This document shows positions 9,230 through 19,245 of a stretch of DNA of 64,000 nucleotides, one piece after another. Made by a program: the position numbers and the translations under genes. The stretch covers positions 3,992,340 through 4,056,339 of the forward strand of contig ML133420.1 in assembly GCA_003864495.1 (NCBI GenBank). Direction: 5' to 3'. The notes below the pieces were generated by a model. That model was not told where the DNA came from, did not search any database, and saw only the letters and a program-made list of their open reading frames with translations. Numbering within the stretch: position 1 is the stretch's first letter; each line of letters begins with the position of its first letter. Source of the stretch: Nemopilema nomurai. Its lineage: Eukaryota; Cnidaria; Scyphozoa; Rhizostomeae; Rhizostomatidae.

Positions 9230-10437
9230 GTAATATACTAGATTGTATTTTATTATTCAAGACAAGTGTTTTTATCCAAGTAGAAATCCAATAGCTAGAC
9301 CACCAGTGACAAAAAAATTACTAGACGAAGACTTTGTTGGAAACGCCTTGATTCATTTGCACAATTTTCTTGTTTATACGTCATAGCCAGTTTCGGCAGT
9401 GGCAACGACTGATAAAGAAACAGCATTTGAAAAAAAATTGATTGGTTTGTGTCAAAGTCTCCCTCATAAAAACCAGTCTCAACCAAGCTTTTGCCAAAAG
9501 TTCCAAATAACATTACGCAAATTTTAATAGCAATAATTTGAAAAACTTCTTTTTGTGAGAACTGGCCTCCAAGATCTCTAAAATTCAAGGGTCTGCATTT
9601 CTGAAAAAAACAGAGAGTGTATAACTTATATATGCTTTTCTCTATATTGAATTTAAAACCTTGCTCACGCACTCTTTTTCTAATATGGAAATTAATGAGT
9701 CCATAAATAAATACATTTTTAAACAGCATGTGTGTAAGATTTGTGTAAGAAGTGTTTGCATTCAAAAAACAAATAAAAAACACCTTTGAAACATCCAGTT
9801 TTCATGCAGCAACTCATTGATTTTCAGAATTGAACAAAGAACAGAAGCACAAAACTATGTGGATGGCCCAAACACCATATATTTTGCTGAACTCTAAAAT
9901 TTAGGAGTTATAACTCTAGCTGAGCTATTTTCTCCAGACTTCAGAAGCAAGGCTGTAATCAAGAAATCAATGAGGATTAAACAAGAATATCAGGTAGAGC
10001 ATGTGACATATCATGTGATAAAATTCATTGATATACTCGCATATTTCTTATATATATAAACAATAAAAGCAAAAAATATCCATACCATCCATTGTACAAA
10101 AACCCTACTTTCTTAAATATATATATATATATATGTTAGCACGTAGGGCGTGATATATCATAAAATAAGACTACATAAAATATATATATATATATTTTGC
10201 TTTTGTGGCATCAATTTTTTTTGTATTTAATAACATTGCATTCAATTGAGTAAAATTTGATGAAAATGAACCTTGGAGTATACTGAAAATGTCCATAATT
10301 TTCATATTTAATAATTTACTTAGCATTTCTATCCAGGCATCAATGAAGTTTTGAAGGTAATTAGGGAAAACATTGCCTGTTGTTGCTCTTACCCTCTATA
10401 GTCAATGTCAAGGACCAACTGAACAAACTTCCATTTA
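9230..10437. other. Putative intron or deleted interior of the MULE gene
   Basis: AT-rich sequence without a recognisable + strand exon. A 162-codon open frame on the minus strand (9295-9783) has no recognised motif. Two TA-dinucleotide runs lie at about 10116-10135 and 10180-10196. Confidence 0.4.
10116..10196. repeat. Paired TA microsatellites
   Basis: Two (TA)n tracts of about 18 and 16 bp are separated by about 45 bp inside the MULE interior. Confidence 0.8.
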
Positions 10438-11410
10438 ACAGGAGCACCTTGAATCTGAAGTTTATACTGGTGACATTGAAGATGGCATGCCGAATGATAC
10501 ATACCAGCCTGCACAGAGGTGCTCTCCATATTCTGTTCCTGACAGTCCTGAAAACTTCCATGATGATGTGGAGTCTAGCAGCACATCATATGCAGCAGAC
10601 AGTAAATGGAAGACAATTGGCAGAGTCGAATTACTCAAAATGACAAGGATATCCTAAAATCTTCAGACAGATGGATAACAGATACTATCATAAATGCATC
10701 CCAGCATCTCTTGAAGGAACAGTTCCTGCTTTGTCTGGATTCCAGGACACAATAGCAATGGAAAACAAACTAGTGGCATTATCCAATGGAGAGTTCGTAC
10801 AGGTTCTTTTAAAGGGAGACTCTCATTGGATAACAATATCAAATATTGCTACTTTGGATACTGGGGCAGTCAAGATTTATGACAGCATGAATGATTACAT
10901 GGTCCCAGGCTCTATCAAGAAGATTATAGCAAGACTCCTGATGTCCAAGAAACCTTATATTCTTCTTAGACATGAGGATGTGCAACCCCAAGGTGATTTC
11001 ACAAGCTGTGGCCTTTTTGCTCTTGCATTTGCAACATCCCTCTGTTTTGGACAAGACCCACGACTTGCAATCTACACAAGAAGTTTAATGCGCAGCATCT
11101 TCTTGAATGCCTTGAGAATTCGAATATGAAGCCATTTCCTGTGGAAGGACAAAGGTCATATGTGATGGGAAGACTGGAATCATTCCCTATTTCCTGCAGA
11201 TGTCGCATGCCAGATGATTTTGGCAATATTGAAGATCTGCTTTGTTGCCATATTTGCAGTGAGAATTATCATCCAAGCTGTGATGAAGATTCAGCAATGC
11301 ACTGGAAGCAATCAGATGATGTACAATACTGGCTTTGTTCTGAATGCTGGCCACTTCAAGAAAGAGAAGGGTACATCTGTACATCAGCTAAAGATAAACA
11401 AATTGTATGA
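10438..11410 (+). pseudogene. Ulp1-like (C48) cysteine protease fused to a PHD-type zinc finger
   Basis: The gene would cleave SUMO/ubiquitin-like substrates if active. Three shifting frames together give an N-terminal linker (EHLESEV, about 10440), then DRWITDTIINASQHLLKEQF (about 10670-10725). The protease core is SHWITISNIA (catalytic His) with IYDSMNDY (Asp) at 10820-10895, and QPQGDFTSCGLFALAFAT (oxyanion Gln and nucleophile Cys) near 10985-11035. The C-terminus (11190-11355) carries CRCRM, CCHICSENYHPSC and WLCSECW, a PHD-like zinc finger. Frameshifts occur near 10650, 10720 and 11085, so it is broken, though the catalytic residues remain. A similar Ulp1 gene is known as MULE cargo in plants, and Ulp1 proteins of this type are common in invertebrate transposons. 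The start is uncertain and may lie in an upstream exon. Confidence 0.75.
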
Positions 11411-12273
11411 CCAATAGTCCCTTTATTTTTCATTAATTAATGACAAAAGAGACACTAGATCACTGAAATTAATGGAGAATTGATTATTCAATAAAGAACA
11501 AAATATTTACTGTGAAATTATTCTACAAGATAAATCAAGGAGCTTTCTCAGTAGCAACTTCCACCAACTTAGGATCTTTCTCATTTTTGCCATGATCTGC
11601 TTTATGCTAACATTATTATTATTTCAAAAATTGAGTTATGAGTTTCAAAACTTAGTTATGCTATGTTGGAAGTTTAATCAGTAGCAATTCACAAAATCTT
11701 ACTGCAAAAATGCTAAAACTGAAGGTGTTTCAAAAATTGCATTATGAATTCTTATAATTTGTTATGTTATGTTGGAAGTTTAACCAGTAGTGATTCATAC
11801 AGTAAGATTTATATGAACAAGAATACTTGCAGTTTCTTGAAAAATTTCTTAGATCTAGGGGTAGGCAAGATTTTGAAAAAGCACAGAAAATTAATTGCAG
11901 TGCAATTTGTTGCATAAAGATAGCCTAAAAATGATTGGTGGCACTTTTTCTTCTCTCAAATATTTGTAAGATGAACTGTGTCTTCTAATTTCAAAAAGCA
12001 AATACTCAGTGTTTTTTACTGCGTCTCTTTAGGCCTTAGAAAAGCGAGCGTAATTATTATATTTATGTGATTCAATAAAAAATATAGCTGTAATAAAGAA
12101 ATGGAGTGCGCATAAAAAATACACTGTACAACACATACTTCTTGAGATTTTATTCATTGTTCCTTTGACCACCTGTTGTTCTACCCGAAGCTGCAAGAAC
12201 TCGGCCGCCATTGCATTGCAACTTCAATCTAAGCCGCTAAACGCGAATTCGGTGCCGCACGAAAAGGCGATTG
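11411..12273. other. Non-coding right interior of the MULE-like element
   Basis: No gene is seen. An imperfect direct repeat of about 70 bp with a period near 106 bp (about 11622-11695 and 11728-11800; shared TATGTTGGAAGTTTAA) is the only structure. The last part before the terminal repeat is more GC-rich. Confidence 0.5.
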
Positions 12274-12329
12274 TATGACGTTACGCTTCGCAACCTGAGG
12301 GGTTGCATTTCTTGTTGACCCCCCCGAAC

Positions 12330-13247
12330 AAACAGGCAAATGGATAGTCCTTTTCGACCATTTCTTAGGAAAATACAAAAATCTAAAAATCGGAAAAAAT
12401 ATCCTTAAATGCTATTTACAGTCCCACTAAATAAACAAACTACCTTATTTCTATAAACACACCCTCCGTGCACATCTCGATATTACTAACGTTTATAATA
12501 GATCACTAGATAACATGTTTGAAATATTTAACGAACCTCTCTTTCTGAATGATAAAATCGCAAAAGATCTACCTCTCAACCTCTACTGAGTGGATGCAGG
12601 AATTACCTTAGTAAGGGATATTACCTACGAGTTTTCCCCTGGTTTTCTCCCCGAACCCGCTATTAATGAGTTAGTTGGTAGTAAATTTAAGCCTGAAGAC
12701 CTTTCATTTGATCTTGCCTTCCCCTTGAATGGAAAAACTTCATTTGTTCCAATCCTGCACCAAAAGATCGCTTTTCTACTAATTTCACTCCGCCTATTAA
12801 AGACATTGAAAAGCCGCTTTGCAAATTATCTTTTAATGACTTTTATCTCGCATCTGTTATGCCCTCTATTGCTGTTTCTTCCCAAAAGTTTTGTGTCCAT
12901 TGGGAAAAGAAATTCTCAAATCTTGACTGGAAATTTATATTCAATTCAATATTTACTAAAGATTCCGACCAAAAATCTTGCGACCTGCAATGGAAAATAA
13001 TCCAACTCGCTATCCCCACTGCCAATCGTTTAGCTAGGCACAAAATTATTGAAAATCCTTCTTGCCCCCCTGTATTAACCATAATAAAACTACGCTACAT
13101 CTTTTTATGCATTGCCGTCTAGTTTCGCTCCTGTGGGACACGGTTCTTTCTCATATTAAAAATCTTGCTTTAGACTTCAATTTAATTTCTTTAGAACGAT
13201 TTATTGTCATCGGTTTTACTAGCATGAAAATTTTACTTATATACTCG
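12330..13247 (+). pseudogene. LINE B ORF2, C-terminal region (between two transposons)
   Basis: LINE B resumes after the MULE-like element. Recognisable blocks are GKWIVLFDHFLGKYKN (12338), FEIFNEPLFLNDKI (12520), VDAGITLVRDI (12592), then WKFIFNSIF, LQWKIIQLAIPTANRLARHK (about 12925-13040). A C-terminal cysteine/histidine motif follows (PSCPP, then INHNKTTLHLFMHCRL, about 13055-13125), typical of the L1/Tx1 ORF2 C-terminus. Stops and frameshifts at about 12408, 12588, 12800 and 13070 break it. It is interrupted at 13248-13250 by the THAP-DDE/YqaJ transposon. Confidence 0.8.
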
Positions 13248-13427
13248 CCTGCAATAGACCCTTTTCACAATCCCTTTTTTGGCCGTTTGACAACGAGGGT
13301 GTTTAATGAAATCGAGACAGTTGTTGTTTGGCATAAATCTTGTACGGCGCTTCTACGTAAAATATCTACTATTCTTTAGCGTTTAAACCAAGACAAGTTT
13401 TTGGAAATGTAGAATAAAGACGTTGAA

Positions 13428-15066
13428 ATGGTAGAAGGTGTTTCAAAGACGAAGAAAAGATCACTCGGTAGGCAATGCGCTGGATGGATCGCCATCCGGC
13501 CTACATTTCTTCAGATTCCCACAAAAGAACCCCAAGAAGCTTCGTTGGTGTAACCTCATCAAACGTGCAGATGGACGTGACGGTCTTAATGTTACACTGT
13601 CTACATTCCTTTGTGAAGACCATTTTACTGATGCGGATATTAGCAGGTATCCAAATCAGTGGCGTCTGAAGACTGGAGCTGTCCCTTCTTTGAATCTGTT
13701 CAGTAGCGTAGATCGGTTGCCAAGAGTATCCCGCAAAGCGCCAGCTGAACGTACGTTTTCTTCCTCTGCATCAGCGACTACAATCTTCGATGATGATGTT
13801 TCTCCCTTGGCTTCTAATGTAATGGAATCCTCGCTACAATTATCAACTGATGATTCGCCAACAACTTCAGTTTCTACGCAAACTGAATTTTCTTTTGTCA
13901 GTTCTCCAATTTACATTCCTTCTTCCTTTGACCAAAACAAGGAGTGCGACCATGAATACTCCTCTTATACACCTCACGAGAACGATCTTTTTAATATTTG
14001 TAACCAGCATGACCATCTTTCAACAAAGACCAAGGAACTCTCTTTGCAAGTTGACAAACTATCCAAACAAATTGGTGACTTGGAACAACAAATTTCTCAG
14101 CTGAAAAGCTCTCTCTTCTCAATCGATAAACTGGAAAAAAATGATGCTGCTGTCAGATTTTACACTGGCTTTCAAAATTTTTCTTCTCTTCGTGCCTTGT
14201 TTGAGTATTTCCAGCCAAAGCTTGATCGTATTCTTTATTGGCGTGGGCCTACATCTTCCAAGGTTTCAGATCTTTCCTATCAACAGTCCTCTCAATCTCA
14301 GAAACCTGGTCCAAAATGCAGCCTTTCACAATTAGAAGAATTTATTTTTGTATTAATGAGACTCAAAGTTGGTTTATTTATGAATGATTTATCAGACAGA
14401 TTTGGAATCTCTACTGGACATGCTTCAAAAATTTTTACAAGTTGGATTAACTTTTTATTTCATGAACTTCCTCTTTTGTTTCCGTTTCCATCTCAAGAAA
14501 GAATACGAAAAGATATGCCACAGCAATTCAAAGATTATCCTACTACGAGAATCATTATTGACTGTACCGAAATTTTTACTGAAATACCATCCTCACTTAA
14601 GTCTCAGTCTCAAACTTGGTCCCAATACAAACATCATAACACCTGGAAAGCCCTTGTTGGAATCTCACCAACAGGCTGTATTACTTTTGTTTCAAAGCTT
14701 TGGTCTGGCAGAGTGTCAGATAAAGAAATTACTCAGAAGTGTGGTGTTTTGCAACTTTTAGAGAATGGAGACAATATCATGGCCGATAGAGGATTTGACA
14801 TCTCTAATATTCTTCCTCCTGGTGTATCTCTTAATATTCCTCCTTTCAAAGGCACTAGAAGCCAGCTAACAGCAGAAGAAACAGCCCGAATTGCAGCAGT
14901 ACGCATTCATGTTGAAAGAGCTATTGGTCGTGTAAAGAATTTTCATATCCTGGATGGAGTCATATCTTTAAGTTTACAACCTATTTTGAACCAAATTTTT
15001 TCAGTATGTTGCCTTCTAACTAATTTTCAGCCATTTCTAGTTCAAAATTCTAACAATAAATCTTAA
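13428..15066 (+). CDS. THAP-domain DDE transposase (DDE_Tnp_4 type), N-terminal frameshift
   Basis: The enzyme would excise and insert the element. From ATG 13428 the native frame gives MVEGVSKTKKRSLGRQCA. A shift near 13480 then enters the long frame (to stop 15066), so the N-terminus is damaged. The THAP finger keeps its first Cys (QCA), FRFPQKN, the W of RWCNLI, CEDHFTD and LKTGAVPSL, but its second Cys is lost at the shift. A coiled coil (about 14030-14130, KELSLQVDKLSKQIGDLEQQ) follows. A helix-turn-helix region precedes the catalytic core (LSDRFGISTGHASKIF, 14385-14435). DDE residues: IIIDCTEIF (14555), IMADRGFDI (14780) and VERAIGRVK (14910). The 5' end could be a real mutation or a sequence error; the remainder is open over 520 codons. 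Confidence 0.85.
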
Positions 15067-16111
15067 TAGAGATTAATAAATTTTACTATTGCTCTGATTA
15101 TTAGATTTAATACTTTGTAAGCTTTAATATTGTTGACAAAAATCTTGATCTTTGCTTTCACTTTGCATTTTATACTTTTTAGTATTTATACAATTTTTTT
15201 GTATAAGTCACTCTTTTACATACAATATTTTTACACATACTGGAACAACATATTTTAGATACGACCAATTTCATAAGTATTTCATAAGTAGCTTGGTCGT
15301 CCGGTCCCCCAGGAAAATTCCTGTATTAGCCGTAAGAAACGGGGGTTTTACAGTTACCAGCTGCTCATTGTTGCCGGATTTAGCACACTTGCTAAATGCA
15401 AGTTAGTAAGATATGACAAGTCAATGAAATTTAATGTTCATCTGTCTGTAATATAGTGCATGATGCCATATAGACATTTTCTGATTGGCATATTTCGATC
15501 CACAACTGGGTATATATTTTCCATCGTGTTCTTTCAGCCCCTTATTCTGACATTTTATGCTCTGAGGAATGTCAGACGAAAAAGCTTTAAGTAGTAGTAT
15601 GTTGAGATATGTTTGCTTTTTTCAAAGCCATTTTCAAGTTCTGTACCCCAAAAAATTGTTCAAAGGTAGATTTAAAGAGATTGAGCAGCTGTGCTTATCA
15701 AGCAGTGCCAGATTCTTCCTCTTGATGTGACCACATCTTGTGATTCCTATGCTTGGTAATACAGAGAGCTTGCGACTGTCCTTGCTTCAAGTGATAGTTC
15801 AGTAAATCAGTGACCCAAACCACTGATCCTTGTATCTAAAGGTCTAACCTTAACCGCAGAGCCATATTCAAGGTGTATAAAGGACAGTTATAAGTTGCAA
15901 CTCAACATTTTATGTATGTCCCTTCATCAGGAAATGTTCAATGTTATACTCTCTTCCAAGTAAATATTGTTTTTGCACTTGAACAAACTTTGTTAGCATA
16001 TATCTGTAATGTTGAAAGTGTTTGGAGCTCCATGTGCTCTTGATGCAAAATAACTTTGTTAAAGGACTTTGTAAGCCAAGAATATTAAACTTCAAACTTC
16101 AAAATAAATGT
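15067..16111. other. Spacer between convergent transposon genes
   Basis: The sequence holds the 3' ends of both genes and no further coding motif. AATAAA-like signals occur near both stop codons, including AATAAA overlapping the stop at 15054-15075 and AATAAA on the + strand near 16100. Confidence 0.45.
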
Positions 16112-17985
16112 TTATTTCTTTGCCTTTTTCTTCTCATAACTTTCCCAGCCATCTTTCAAGTAAAGCTTCATTCCACGCTGAACTCTCCTTGTAAAGAACT
16201 CTGGGAGAACAGCTCTACAGTAAAAGAACTTCAGCCTGGGTAAAATAAAATTTAAAACAAAGTCTTCATCATAGAAGATACTTTCAATAAATAGTGGTTT
16301 GTTGTCACCAAACCATACCACAAAATCAACTCTTCTCAGGTTAGCACAAAACATCTCTCCTTGTACTTGAAAATAATATTTATGTCTCCTCTTTAATTTC
16401 ACTCCTTCTGAAGTTTGTTTTAAAAAGAAATTTCTGTCCTTGATTGCATCATCCAAAGAAGAATTATATTTAGAAAATGGGCCTTTTATTTCTAAGCCCC
16501 ATTTTTCACTTCTACAAGATATAATACCATCCAAGGAAGCAGCAAGATAAGGTTGTGTATGTGAGACTTTTAAACCAACTTCAGCAACATTAATTGGAAA
16601 ACCTTGATCAATCATGGTCTTTTTATAAAGATCTCTCACATCACATGGCTTTCAAATCTGTTTCCATGATTAGTACTTGCAGAAGTAAATGTGGCATAAA
16701 ACATAGATTTCAATTTAGAAGATGGCTCCACAGTGTTCACAGCAGCAGAATAAAAATTGGATGCAGTAATTCTGTACTTTCTTTGCTGTTTCCATTCTTC
16801 ATTAGAACTTTGACCACCAGTAGATTTCTCAATAGCATCAACTTCATCTTTGGTTAAATTGAAATTATCACAAAAAATATCCATCATTTCTTTGAAAGGA
16901 TTACATGATATATCATATATATCACTAAAAGGGGAAGAGTCAGAAAATTCAAGTAATTCAACATCTGCAGATTCATATGGCGCATCCAAAGAGCTCACAA
17001 TTTCAAGAGATAATTGTTCATTCGGTGAAGATAGTTCATTTTGTCCAGCTTGTTCATGTGTAGCTTTGTCATGGAAACCAAAAAAACAACTGTTAGGAAT
17101 CAAAGAAGAGAGTTTTGATTTCAAAATTTCAAGATTACTTTCGTCTAGTTGCCTATCAGAAGATGATCTTGGGTCATAGAGATTATATCTAGGCGCATCA
17201 GATTTAGCATTGTCTTCCTAAACTTGATCTTTTGAATCACAACCTTGTCTATAGGCTCTGGGTTAAGATTTTGTGTTGAAGCACTTGGAACATTCCAGGC
17301 AGACAATTTCGAAGTGCAAGAGACAGGATCTGGATACTGTTGTAAGCCCTTGCGGTTAAAATCTTCAAGAGCAAATAAAACCCCACCAATGTGATTACAA
17401 TTACCAAAACCCCCCAACCCAATACCAGCAGGACATGTGCAAGCTGCGGAACAAACATCACCAGAAGAATTTGAAACTTGAACAATGGTCTTATACAGAG
17501 TTCTTTTCATTGAAGCCTTTATACGCACATCAAAAAAAGTGAACTTCTCATCCTGGCAATTTAATATTTTATAGAGCCTTCATAAAAAAATTGAAGGCTT
17601 TAAGCTTCTTATAGGATGTGCTCTTTAACAAAAATAGACGAATAACAAGGTAATCGTACAGCTGAATAAAAACTAAATGGTGGCGTTTCACGAAGGTCGG
17701 ATGTCCAAGGCAAATGCTTGCAATTTCTACTGAAAATGGCATCATATGTCCAAGCCCCTGATGAATTACTTGCCAAGGATTCAGTGGCGTTGGATGATGA
17801 AGAAATATTCTCTTTCAAGCGGCAAAAGATGGCATAAACCCGAAGAACCAAATCGGCTTTTACCCCGGAAGTCTTCTCGTTGTAGCGCCGCAATACTTGC
17901 TTGAGCTGTTTTAAGGAAAAGGTGCCAAGATCTTCCAAACAAGTGACTGCCTTGCCTTCTGGAAGGATCGCAACGAACTGCTCCA
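16112..17985 (-). pseudogene. SAP-SWIM-YqaJ nuclease-like protein of the THAP-DDE transposon
   Basis: The gene reads right to left from a likely ATG at 17985. An N-terminal SAP-like helix pair (LGTFSLKQLKQVLRRYNEKT, then KADLVLRVY) suggests DNA binding. A SWIM zinc finger follows (CTCPAG, FGNCNHIGGVLFAL, about 17460-17370). The C-terminus is a lambda-exonuclease/YqaJ-type domain: WKQQRKYRITASNF (16800), GNRFESHV (16645), ASLDG (16535) and LEIKGPF (16475), the D-ExK catalytic residues, then YYFQVQGEMF (16375). Frameshifts or stops near 17610, 17550, 17180 and 16635 break it into four pieces. It is convergent with the transposase. YqaJ proteins in such elements are thought to process DNA ends, by analogy with phage exonucleases. 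Confidence 0.75.
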
Positions 17986-18155
17986 TGATATAAATCTTAA
18001 TATATTCTGAAAATTTCCGAAATCCGAAAGAAAACTTTTCACGATCGCGTCTCAAAGTAAATTTCTGATGAGAGAGTGATGTTGGAACAACAACTGTCTC
18101 GTTTCCGTTCTTCGTCCTCGTTGTCAAATAGATTGTGAAAAGGGTCTATTGCCCT

Positions 18156-18382
18156 CCGTCATATAGCTCTCCTAGCAATCTGGTCTTCTATAAACAAACT
18201 TGTTTTTGATAATGAATCTATCGACCCCTCTAAGATTTTTACTGCTAAACTCCGCTTGAAATTAAAAAGGGAGTTTTTTCTCGCTAAATCCTCGTTCGCT
18301 GGTCTCTTTAATTTTAAAACCACTTGGTGCCGTAACAACGTTTTAGCTTCGGTTGTTGATGATAAACTTTTTATCCATTGCT
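18156..18382 (+). pseudogene. LINE B ORF2, final C-terminal fragment
   Basis: The last part of LINE B ORF2 reads IALLAIWSSINKLVFDNESI, then SKIFTAKLRLKLKREFFLAK and WCRNNVLASVV, ending at a stop near 18382. It joins cleanly to the 12330-13247 piece when the THAP-DDE element and one CCT are removed. One frame change is needed relative to the upstream piece. Confidence 0.75.
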
Positions 18383-18802
18383 AACCCCCTGACAGCAAAA
18401 CGTGATCACCCTCCCTGATGTCAGGCAATATTGCGTTCAGTGTTTTCGTGACACTAAAGATTAACACCACGATTAGATGACACTTGAACATGATAATCTT
18501 CTCCACTGTATATCTAGATCTAGGTGCGTGCCGTCGTTTCTGTCATCGTCTCATCGTCGTTGCAATCATCGTTAGTGTTGTCGTCCTGCCTCCAGCTATT
18601 GACTTCTGCTGTGACTAGCAGGCTGGGTTACCTGCAAGCCACAAATACAGGCGCACTTGCACTGTCCGTACGTGGGTAGAAAATTCTTCGTCTGCAACTG
18701 CTGTTTATCTTTCTTTCATTTGTGGGTGTTTATTACCACCGCTCAGCTCAGTAAACCAAGTGTCTATGTTCTCTACAGCCATAATTGTGCAGCCTTGGTC
18801 TG
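18383..18802. other. LINE B 3' UTR and unassigned spacer
   Basis: No coding sequence is seen. It is GC-richer than the surroundings and contains TCATCGTC-type repeats (about 18540-18580). No U2 3' portion is present here, so LINE B gives no sign of U2 targeting. Confidence 0.4.
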
Positions 18803-19026
18803 TCATTGCCAACCAACGAGAAAAGCCTACTTGTAGGTAGGTAAGTGGCCGCTCTATTGGTTGTTGATTTATTTACTGATTGATGTTTTGATGATTTGAT
18901 TACTGATTACTGATTTGTTGCTGATTGAAAAAGAACAATGAGACAAGAGCAAAGGAACCAGTCGTAGCCCTGCAAGCAACGAAGGAAGGTGGTGGAGAGT
19001 CTCAACTGCTTAAGGGATATTCGGTA
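18803..19026 (+). promoter_or_regulatory. U2 snRNA 5' flank (promoter-bearing), upstream of LINE C
   Basis: This 224-bp segment closely matches the reverse complement of 63758-64000 and ends at U2 nucleotide 1. Shared landmarks are CTACTTGTAGGTAGG-type repeats, ATTACTGATTACTGATT, GCAAGCAACGAAGGAAGGTG and CTTAAGGGATATTCGGT just before the U2 start. snRNA proximal elements usually lie about 40-65 bp upstream, here within about 18960-18990. The exact element cannot be assigned by eye. Conservation beside two separate LINE copies shows it is U2 gene flank rather than LINE sequence. Confidence 0.65.
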
Positions 19027-19060
19027 TCGCTTCTCTGCCTTTTGGCTAAGATCAAGTGTG
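19027..19060 (+). ncRNA. U2: U2 snRNA nucleotides 1-34 (5' fragment, target flank of LINE C)
   Basis: ATCGCTTCTC then a T for the usual G, then GCCTTTTGGCTAAGATCAAG and TGT: 33 of 34 bases match U2 snRNA 1-34, including stem-loop I and the start of the branch-site recognition element. The U2 sequence stops here and LINE C begins at 19061. The rest of this U2 copy is absent. Confidence 0.92.
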
Positions 19061-19245
19061 GTCTAGCTGAGAGCCAAGAAGCCCACACAGCCTCCAACAA
19101 GTGGTGGACGAATGCTCAGCCGTTCTTCTTAGGAAGGCGGCTGTAACACCATTGAGGAGGCATCAATGGCCGAGAAGTGTGCCGCTGGGGATAATTCGCC
19201 CTCATGCGGCGAAGATCGAGTAATTAATGAGTTGCCGATTCGGAC

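Larger units (their letters stand above)
7406..12320 (+). mobile_element. MULE-like DNA transposon (4.9 kb) carrying a Ulp1/PHD gene
   Basis: Terminal inverted repeats of about 47 bp start GGTCAACAAG at 7406 and end CTTGTTGACC at 12320, with about four mismatches through GACGTCAT. The flanking direct repeat CCCCCGAAC (7397-7405 and 12321-12329) is 9 bp, the size made by Mutator-like transposases. Inside are a TATA box and first exon at about 9013-9229 and a Ulp1-like protease plus PHD-type finger at about 10438-11410. No MULE catalytic domain was found, so the copy is internally deleted or cannot be read because of introns. It is inserted in LINE B ORF2, which resumes at 12330. Superfamily assignment rests on duplication size, long termini and Ulp1 cargo. 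Confidence 0.75.
13251..18152 (+). mobile_element. THAP-DDE / YqaJ DNA transposon (ISL2EU/IS4EU-like), 4.9 kb
   Basis: The ends share an inverted repeat GCAATAGACCCTTTTCACAA (start 13251; reverse complement ends 18152). Gapped matching continues about 70 bp through TTTGACAACGAGG and CGAGACAGTTGTTGTT. The flanking direct repeat is CCT (13248-13250, 18153-18155). Removing the insert restores the LINE B reading frame (ending RHIALLAIWSSINKLVFD). The element carries two convergent genes: a THAP-DDE transposase (+) and a SAP-SWIM-YqaJ nuclease-like gene (-). Eukaryotic ISL2EU/IS4EU elements are known to pair a DDE transposase with a YqaJ protein, which supports that family, while a 3-bp duplication is also typical of PIF/Harbinger. 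The family name is therefore tentative; element boundaries are firm. Confidence 0.8.

Noticed and set aside
9295..9783. 162-codon minus-strand open frame in the MULE interior
   Set aside because: No recognisable domain, AT-rich composition, and the opposite strand of a likely intron; chance is the simplest explanation.
10116..10196. TA-rich tracts as a replication origin or matrix attachment site
   Set aside because: Simple dinucleotide repeats only; nothing else supports such a role.
18383..18802. U2 3' flank after LINE B, which would make LINE B U2-targeted too
   Set aside because: No U2 nucleotides 35 onward occur there, and the LINE B protein differs clearly from LINEs A, C and D.
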